DNA of 39,893 nt from Nostoc sp. CHAB 5836 (GTDB taxonomy: Bacteria; Cyanobacteriota; Cyanobacteriia; Cyanobacteriales; Nostocaceae), in assembly GCF_020829445.1 (NCBI RefSeq), contig NZ_JAIVFV010000056.1:1-39893 (forward strand), written 5' to 3'. The translations under genes and the position numbers were made by a program. This document shows positions 34,362-39,893 of the stretch, one piece after another. Position 1 is the first letter of the stretch. Every line of letters begins with the position of its first letter. A model generated the notes under the pieces. The model worked only from the letters and a program-made list of their open reading frames with translations. It was not told the DNA's origin and made no database searches.

Positions 34362-37300
34362 ATGGAACTGAAAAATCACTGGTTGGCTGCAAATAAAGTT
34401 GCTTTACCACGATTACTACAGTGGGTGAATCTCCGACCAGAGGAGAGCGAACGAACTCAGACAATGTTTCTTTTTTATACAACTATATCTGTAGGATTGC
34501 GCTGGGCAGAGGACAGTACGGTGGCACTGTTTTTGAATGAATATGGGACTCATCTACTACCGTGGATGTATATTGCCAGTGCCGCGATGAGTGCAGGACT
34601 AGTTTTTTTATACTCTTGGCTACAAAAGATTTTTCCTTTACGTCGAGTGATTGTGGCGATCGCACCTTGTATGTTGATGCCATTAGTTTTATTAGTTTTA
34701 TTACGTTGGGGATCACATTTTTCTTACTTGGCAGTTATTTCGGTATTTCTGCTGCGGCTGTGGGTAGATGCACTTTATGTAGTCAATGACCTCAATACCT
34801 CCATTGTCGCCAACCAAATATTTAACATTCGGGAGATTAAGCGCACTTACCCACTGGTTAGTAGTGGTCTTTTAGTAGCAGATGTAATCAGTGGCTTTAG
34901 TTTGCCTTGGCTAGTGCAATACGGCACGCTGAATAAGATCATCCTCATTGCGTGTGTAGTGATTTTATTCGGGTCAGGAATTTTATTCTATTTAACTCAT
35001 CACTATCGAGCAGCTTTTCCGGAAACCCCACAAAGACTAACTCCTGAAGAACAATCCTCACGAGTGCGTTTTATTAAAAGTCCACTGAAACGGTATGTCT
35101 GGCAGCTGTTTGCCTTTGTGGGTCTATTGCAGGTCATTGGGTTGTTAATAGATTTTCAATATCTGCGCGAACTCCAATCCAATTTGGGCGACGGAGAACT
35201 CGCCAGTTTCTTGGGTCTTTTTGGTGGAACGTTGGGACTATGTGAGTTGTTGTTGCAGTGGTTTATTTCTAGCCGACTCATCGAACGGATGGGAGTATTT
35301 TTCACAGCGACGCTTTTACCAATCACCATCGGCTTTTCACTACCAGGAGTGCTGGTATTTCTGCATTTAATTCCAGCCATACAATCCCAAAGCTTTTTCT
35401 GGGGTTTGGTAATTGTCAAATTCTGCGATGAACTTCTGCGCTACACCTTTGTGATGAGTAGCGGCCCCATCCTGTACCAACCGATTCCAGAGGGAATTCG
35501 CAGCCGGATGCAGACTTTATCTGGCGGAACTGCCGAAGCGATCGCTACAGGTTTGACAGGAGCAGTAATTTTTGTAACTCTATTATTTTGTGGGCGGTTT
35601 GTACCCGTACCCCTGCAAAAATGGGTGTTGGTCGCAGAAACAATGCTGATAGCTGCCGCCTGTTTAAAAGTAGTTTGGGAATTGCGATCGCGCTATGTTG
35701 AACTGTTAGTCTTGAGTGTGGCACGGGGTCACTTGAGTGCAACCAATGTGGGCTTACGATTCTTTAAACAGGGAGTAGTCAAAGCTTTAGCAGAAAAAGG
35801 CAGTGAGGCTGATAAACGCTCTTGTATCGAACTTTTAGCCCAAATGGACTCCCAAGGAACTGCGGAAGTTTTAGCACCCCTGTTAGTTAAGTTAACCCCA
35901 GACTTGCAGTGCCAAAGTTTGGAGGTAATGCTAATGGCAGGTGCAAATCCCGCTTATTTATCCGCCATCCGTCCTTTGTTAGAACAACCCCAAGAAATTA
36001 ACCCCGAAGTTTTTGCTCTCGCACTGCGCTACGTTTGGCTGGCTGAACCAAATCCCAATTTAAGTCTCCTAGAAGAATACTTAAACCCTCGCCAAAACTC
36101 ACTCATTCGTGCCACAGCCGCCGCTTTAGTCTTACGCCAGGGAACGCCGATGCAAAAGGTAGCAGCTACCCAAACCATGCGCCGGATGCTGACTCATCAG
36201 CGAGAACGGGAGCGGGTAAATGGAGTTAGAGCGCTCAGAGAAGCAGTTTATTTGCAGGCGTTACGGATTCACATTCCGAATTTATTACAAGATGAGTCCT
36301 TACGGGTGCGTTGTGCTGTATTAGAAATGATTGCAGCAACCCATTTAGAAGAGTACTATTCAGCACTGATTGCAGCACTTTACTACAAATCAACCCGCAC
36401 TACAGCAATGTCAGCTCTAGTGCGACTGGAGAATGAAGCTATAGAAATGCTGTTGCGGTTGGCTACCAATATTTACAAACCAGAAATAGTGCGAATGTAT
36501 GCTTGGCGTACCATTGCTCAAATTGGTACTCAAGAAGCATTGGAGACTTTATGGGAAAATTTGGAAACATCTTGGGGTACTACCAGAGATCATATTCTAC
36601 GCAGCTTACTAAAAATACACAAACAACCAGGAATTAGAGGTTTAGTGGATCGGTTTTATCAAAGTCGGGTAGAAAATTTAATTGAGCAGGAATTAAAGTT
36701 TTTAGGCGAGATTTACGCTGCATACATTGACTTCAAAACACTAGACCAAAAAGAAAATTATCAATCTAGCCAGAGGGTTGTGATTGTCACTGAGTTACTG
36801 CAACGTGCCCTTTTAGAATTAGAATTGGATATCAAAGAGCGGCTGCTAATGCTACTGAGACTGCTTTACTCGCCAGAAAAGATGCAGGCAGCAGCATTTA
36901 ATCTGCGATCGCTCTCAGTGGTAAACTTGGCGCGGGGCTTAGAAATTCTAGAGCATACCATAACTTTGTCTTCAAAGTCTTTGTTACTGAATATTTTAGA
37001 TAACCGACCGCAGCCAGAAAAATTGCAACATCTTGTAGAAGCCAAAATCGTAGAATATGAGAATATGTTAGTTAGCGATCGCCTCCACAGATTGCTGATG
37101 TTGGGTAACTTCCTTTCTGACTGGTGCCTAGCTTGCTGTTTTCATTTTGCTCAAGTGACACGCACTCGACTTACCAGTTCTGAGATTTTAGTGAGTTTGC
37201 GTCATCCAACTGGCTTTGTAAGGGAAGCTGCGATCGCATACTTGAATATGGTTTCACATCGCGTTCTTCTGCAAATCCTACCCCAGTTACAAAAAGATCC

Positions 37301-37364
37301 ACATCCTTTGGTGGCTAGTCAAGTTAAAGAGTTGTCAAGAAAAATAGGTTTGCCCCCTTGCTGA
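34362..37364 (+). CDS. MFS-like transporter fused to HEAT repeats
   Basis: A 1000-residue membrane protein. Residues about 25-445 carry 10-12 hydrophobic helices in a major-facilitator-type layout, resembling the nucleotide-transporter (Npt/ADP-ATP translocase-like) branch found fused to HEAT domains in other bacteria. Residues about 470-1000 form a soluble HEAT/Armadillo-like solenoid (for example RATAAALVLRQGTPMQKVAA, SLRVRCAVLEMIAATHLEEY, AWRTIAQIGTQEALETLWE, VREAAIAYLNMV). Substrate is unknown; the solenoid presumably docks partners or regulates transport. No SD is evident; the start codon gives a short hydrophilic N-terminus before the first helix. The last 46 bp overlap the convergent oxidoreductase gene. 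Confidence 0.85.
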   Translation: MELKNHWLAANKVALPRLLQWVNLRPEESERTQTMFLFYTTISVGLRWAEDSTVALFLNEYGTHLLPWMYIASAAMSAGLVFLYSWLQKIFPLRRVIVAIAPCMLMPLVLLVLLRWGSHFSYLAVISVFLLRLWVDALYVVNDLNTSIVANQIFNIREIKRTYPLVSSGLLVADVISGFSLPWLVQYGTLNKIILIACVVILFGSGILFYLTHHYRAAFPETPQRLTPEEQSSRVRFIKSPLKRYVWQLFAFVGLLQVIGLLIDFQYLRELQSNLGDGELASFLGLFGGTLGLCELLLQWFISSRLIERMGVFFTATLLPITIGFSLPGVLVFLHLIPAIQSQSFFWGLVIVKFCDELLRYTFVMSSGPILYQPIPEGIRSRMQTLSGGTAEAIATGLTGAVIFVTLLFCGRFVPVPLQKWVLVAETMLIAAACLKVVWELRSRYVELLVLSVARGHLSATNVGLRFFKQGVVKALAEKGSEADKRSCIELLAQMDSQGTAEVLAPLLVKLTPDLQCQSLEVMLMAGANPAYLSAIRPLLEQPQEINPEVFALALRYVWLAEPNPNLSLLEEYLNPRQNSLIRATAAALVLRQGTPMQKVAATQTMRRMLTHQRERERVNGVRALREAVYLQALRIHIPNLLQDESLRVRCAVLEMIAATHLEEYYSALIAALYYKSTRTTAMSALVRLENEAIEMLLRLATNIYKPEIVRMYAWRTIAQIGTQEALETLWENLETSWGTTRDHILRSLLKIHKQPGIRGLVDRFYQSRVENLIEQELKFLGEIYAAYIDFKTLDQKENYQSSQRVVIVTELLQRALLELELDIKERLLMLLRLLYSPEKMQAAAFNLRSLSVVNLARGLEILEHTITLSSKSLLLNILDNRPQPEKLQHLVEAKIVEYENMLVSDRLHRLLMLGNFLSDWCLACCFHFAQVTRTRLTSSEILVSLRHPTGFVREAAIAYLNMVSHRVLLQILPQLQKDPHPLVASQVKELSRKIGLPPC

Positions 37365-38494
37365 AGAGATGCTGTTAGAGCAGTAAGAATTTCTACTAAC
37401 TCAGTGCCTACCCAGCCAGATGAAACCTCTGAGGGAGTATTGTTGAGAATAGAGACAACAAAGCGATCGCAAACTCGTCCCAACGGTTCTCCTGATTCTA
37501 ATTCCAGCACCACCTGCTTTTGATTTACGGGAATAAATTGATTGCCCTGCTGTTCAAACTCCCCGTGTAAAAGAGTTAGAGGTGATAAGTGCGACATTTC
37601 ATCAAAAATCAAACTGCCAAGGCTACCCACAATCCCCAGTCGTCGTTGTTTATCAGGATTCAGCCAGCACAGGTGAATATAAGCTTGAAAACCATCTGGG
37701 TATGTTAGCGTCAGCCACACTAAGTCAGCTAATCCTTGTGATAACGGGGATGAGGAGGAATAAATAGTAATTGGCTCCCCCATCTCCCCCATCTCCCCCA
37801 TCTCCCCCATCTCCCCCATCTCCCCCATCTCCCTCGTCCCCCCCATCTCCCTCATCCCCCCCACCTCCCTCATCCCCCCCTGCCCCTCACCCTGTAGCCA
37901 CACTGTACCCGTTACCTGTACTTTCACGGGTAACTGACCCAACCATGTGTTAAAAATAGCAATATCATGAATGGCTAAGTCCCACAGCGCATCAACATCT
38001 TGCCGGACAGGCCCTAAATGGGTGCGCGTGGCGTACCCATAGCGTAAATCACCTAATTTACCCGCCTGTACGACAGCTTTTCCTTGCTCAACTGCGGGGT
38101 GAAATAGATAAGTATGGTCAACCATTAGTATTAAATGAAGCTGCTCTGCTAAATGGCAAAGTTCGCGACATTCTACGGGGTTGAGAGTTAGAGGTTTTTC
38201 TGCCAGAACATGGTATCCCTGTTGTAGAGCATCTTTGATTAAAGCATAGTGGGTGGTAGCCGGAGTAGCGATCGCCACTCCTGTCAACCCTGGCACTTTC
38301 TTTAAATCTTGCCATTGGGTTGTTAATACTACATTTTCATCTAAGTTAAACAGCTGCTTTACCGCCGCCAATCGTTCTGGATGCGGGTCTACTACAGCAA
38401 CTACATTTACTTTCGGATGTGCTAAGAAATTCCGCAGCAGATGTACTCCCCAACGCCCAACTCCGATGACAGCAATTTTAATTTGGTTTGTCAT
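37319..38494 (-). CDS. Gfo/Idh/MocA family oxidoreductase with repeat-derived insertion
   Basis: A 391-residue NAD(P)-dependent oxidoreductase. Rossmann start IAVIGVGRWGVHLLRNFLAHP, the AEKPL motif (catalytic Lys) and WDLAIHDIAIFNTWLG of the C-terminal domain are present. Such enzymes act on sugars, inositols or nucleotide-sugars; the substrate is not deducible. The C-domain carries an insertion of about 38 residues, mainly Gly-Glu-Met, Arg-Glu-Met and Gly-Gly-Met triplets, encoded by 9-bp repeats (37772-37890) and placed before the ADLVWLTLTYPDG strand. The 3' end overlaps the MFS-HEAT gene by 46 bp, tail to tail. Heptamer repeats sit right upstream of the ATG. Confidence 0.9.
   Translation of the reverse strand: MTNQIKIAVIGVGRWGVHLLRNFLAHPKVNVVAVVDPHPERLAAVKQLFNLDENVVLTTQWQDLKKVPGLTGVAIATPATTHYALIKDALQQGYHVLAEKPLTLNPVECRELCHLAEQLHLILMVDHTYLFHPAVEQGKAVVQAGKLGDLRYGYATRTHLGPVRQDVDALWDLAIHDIAIFNTWLGQLPVKVQVTGTVWLQGEGQGGMREVGGMREMGGTREMGEMGEMGEMGEMGEMGEPITIYSSSSPLSQGLADLVWLTLTYPDGFQAYIHLCWLNPDKQRRLGIVGSLGSLIFDEMSHLSPLTLLHGEFEQQGNQFIPVNQKQVVLELESGEPLGRVCDRFVVSILNNTPSEVSSGWVGTELVEILTALTASLQQGGKPIFLDNSLT
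37772..37890. repeat. In-frame 9-bp tandem repeats inside the oxidoreductase gene
   Basis: CTCCCCCAT units (six nearly perfect), then degenerate CTCCCTCGT/CTCCCTCAT/ACCTCCCTC variants, translating on the minus strand as (Gly/Arg)-Glu-Met. Same unit as in rsgA. Confidence 0.9.
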
Positions 38495-38497
38495 TTC

Positions 38498-38540
38498 TTA
38501 TTTGTTATTTGTCATTTGTCATTTGTCATTTGTTATTTGT
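38498..38540. repeat. Heptamer repeats upstream of the oxidoreductase
   Basis: Six units of TTATTTG/TCATTTG starting 4 bp before the oxidoreductase start codon (minus strand), so they occupy its ribosome-binding region. Confidence 0.85.
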
Positions 38541-38608
38541 ATACAAGGGACTAATAGTCCAATACAGTTCAGTTAAGCACTTCTTTCTTCTCTCTGTGTC
38601 CTTGGGGT

Positions 38609-38653
38609 CTTCTCTTCTTAGGCTGCGCGTTGGCGTCAGCCTAAGAAGAGAAG
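38609..38653. repeat. 17-bp perfect hairpin
   Basis: CTTCTCTTCTTAGGCTG (38609-38625), 11-nt loop CGCGTTGGCGT, CAGCCTAAGAAGAGAAG (38637-38653). No T-run follows. Confidence 0.7.
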
Positions 38654-38695
38654 GCGGTTTGTTAAAAAAATTGACTTTGTAACAGAGTTTTAGCC

Positions 38696-38860
38696 CAATA
38701 CGCTTGGGTTAAGCCGTAATAATAAATTTGCGTAGGTTGGGTTGAGGAACGAAACCCAACCTACAACGGGCATTTGTTGGGTAACACTAAAGTTCAACCC
38801 AACCTACAATTATCCACAAAGCCAAGCGTATTGAGTTTTAGCCTTAACCCAAGCGTATTG
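38696..38860. mobile_element. 165-bp inverted-repeat element with GTAGGTTGGGTT core
   Basis: Perfect 18-bp ends CAATACGCTTGGGTTAAG (38696-38713) and CTTAACCCAAGCGTATTG (38843-38860). The interior has GTAGGTTGGGTT ... AACCCAACCTAC (38732-38764) and a further AACCCAACCTAC. A single end is also found at 16071-16088. Confidence 0.65.
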
Positions 38861-39034
38861 ACCAATAGTCCAGCAAAGCAACTTCACTAGGTATCCAAAA
38901 ATTTGACAAAACTTTTTCCTACTCCTTACTCCCTACTCCCCTCACTCACCCAGCAATTTTGAGTTGGTTGAGTACTAAGGACAAATGACGACTAACCATC
39001 AACTGATTATCAGTTTATCACCCGTATTTTGAGT

Positions 39035-39754
39035 TCAGGGTATTTCCTGATTAGGAATTGCTAAAAAAGCTACCTTAGCTGCGGCTTGCTCCGCAGCTTT
39101 GATCGAGCGTCCCTTACCAACTCCTAGCTTGTTTCCGTGCAACCACACTTCAGCGACGAAACGTTCTTGATTGCGGTGCGGTTGAGTGACTTCCACAACC
39201 CGATACTCTGGTAAAACTTTAAATTGCGCCTGAGTCCATTCTTGGAGAGCAGCTTTGTAATTAAGTCTGGCAGGATCGAGGCGAATTTCTGTAGCTAGTT
39301 GGTGGAAGTGAGGATCTAGCCAAGAGCGAATCAGTTGCAGATTTTGAGTACTTAAGTAAAGCGCACCCAGAACTGCTTCAAAAGCATCTGCCAGTCGTGA
39401 CTCTTGACCAACTTTATCAGCCGTAGCACTACCAGCGACTAGTAAGTATAACTCCAAACCATAAACTCTTGCCAATTGGGCGAGGATGCGATCGCTCACT
39501 AATACCGAACGAATTGCCGCAAAATCACCGACTGGACAATCGGGATAATTTTCCCATAACACGACAGCCGACACCAGCCGCACCACTGCATCGCCAACAA
39601 ACTCCAACTGTTCATAATTTGCCGATTCAGAAACAGTGGGATGAGTTAGCGCTAAATCTAGCAGTTCCCACTTTATTGGTGCTTCTAGCGACAAACCTAA
39701 TTTTTGGATTAAACTTTCGAGTTGCCGTTGACGGCGTGGATAAGCAAGGGGCAT
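39035..39754 (-). CDS. rnc: Ribonuclease III
   Basis: A 239-residue double-strand-specific endoribonuclease involved in rRNA and mRNA processing. The signature EQLEFVGDAVVRL supplies Glu51 and Asp55, and LADAFEAVLGALYL supplies Asp123 and Glu126, covering the four metal ligands. A dsRNA-binding domain follows (about 164-232: NYKAALQEWTQAQFKVLPEYRVVE ... GRSIKAAEQAAAKVAFLAI). Cyanobacteria often have two full-length RNase III genes plus Mini-III; which one this is cannot be told. ATG at 39754. Its upstream region is a G-rich tandem repeat that runs off the window. Confidence 0.94.
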   Translation of the reverse strand: MPLAYPRRQRQLESLIQKLGLSLEAPIKWELLDLALTHPTVSESANYEQLEFVGDAVVRLVSAVVLWENYPDCPVGDFAAIRSVLVSDRILAQLARVYGLELYLLVAGSATADKVGQESRLADAFEAVLGALYLSTQNLQLIRSWLDPHFHQLATEIRLDPARLNYKAALQEWTQAQFKVLPEYRVVEVTQPHRNQERFVAEVWLHGNKLGVGKGRSIKAAEQAAAKVAFLAIPNQEIP

Positions 39755-39824
39755 TACATGACAAGGGGAAGGGGGCAGGGGGGGAGGGGGAGTAGGGGGC
39801 AGGGGGGGGCAGGGGGGCAGGGGG

Positions 39825-39893
39825 AGCAGGGGGAGCAGGGGGAGCAGGGGGAGCAGGGGGAGCAGGGGGAGCAGGGGGAGCAGGGGGAGCAGG
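39825..39893. repeat. 9-bp tandem repeat AGCAGGGGG at the window edge
   Basis: Seven full units and part of an eighth with 9-bp spacing, continuing beyond the window. Degenerate G-rich sequence precedes it from about 39760, immediately upstream of rnc. Confidence 0.9.

Larger units (their letters stand above)
38495..39034. other. 540-bp gap with hairpin and inverted-repeat element
   Basis: Contains heptamers TTATTTG/TCATTTG (38498-38540), a 17-bp-stem hairpin (38609-38653), the 165-bp element at 38696-38860, and about 170 bp before rnc with nothing recognised. Confidence 0.6.

Overview
The window looks like chromosomal DNA of a filamentous, Nostoc/Anabaena-type cyanobacterium. The signs are many GCGATCGC (HIP1) octamers, 7-bp and 9-bp short tandem repeats between genes, several families of small inverted-repeat elements, a pilB-pilT-pilC motility operon, a grpE-dnaK-dnaJ cluster, WD40-fused protein kinases and several Uma2-family genes. 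No tRNA, rRNA or CRISPR array was found.

Layout. 1-2405: 3' part of a membrane transporter-like/PAS/GGDEF/EAL protein, cut by the window edge. 2569-3726 (-): histidine decarboxylase-like PLP enzyme. 4679-7585 (-): ileS, flanked by two inverted copies of a 153-bp element. 8152-9122 (+): a small cyclic-nucleotide-binding-domain protein and a Lin0512-family protein, embedded in repeat elements that supply the first gene's ribosome-binding site. 9431-11491 (-): zinc-ribbon/kinase/WD40 protein whose stop codon lies in a repeat end. 11521-11989: decayed IS200/IS605-type element. 12137-13726 (-): GH57 glucan-branching enzyme. 13991-14130: fossil DUF433/DUF5615 toxin-antitoxin pair. 14549-15923 (-): two Uma2 genes. 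16186-18736 (-): overlapping dnaJ-tusA-like-rsgA operon. 18737-22968: a candidate structured RNA, a Uma2 gene, a gene remnant and a penicillin/AHL-acylase-type hydrolase. 22969-25932 (-): grpE and dnaK. 25940-27249: tnpB-only IS element directly upstream of grpE. 27999-32755 (+): pilB, pilT, pilC. 33383-33916 (+): infC with a terminator. 34362-37364 (+): 1000-aa MFS-HEAT fusion, overlapping tail to tail a Gfo/Idh/MocA oxidoreductase (37319-38494, -). 39035-39754 (-): RNase III.

Functionally the core genes cover translation (ileS, infC, rsgA, rnc), protein folding (grpE, dnaK, dnaJ), type IV pilus motors and inner-membrane platform (pilB, pilT, pilC), glycogen metabolism (GH57) and signalling (c-di-GMP enzyme, kinase, CNB protein).

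The most unusual signals are not new protein systems. They are (i) small repeats contributing functional gene parts (a Shine-Dalgarno sequence, a stop codon, in-frame Gly/Arg-Glu-Met tripeptide insertions in two unrelated proteins); (ii) a run of consecutive hairpins at 19018-19155 whose G-U wobbles point to a plus-strand structured RNA of unrecognised family; and (iii) paired repeat copies whose terminal arms differ in sequence yet stay complementary. All calls were made by reading the sequence; no database search or folding program was run.
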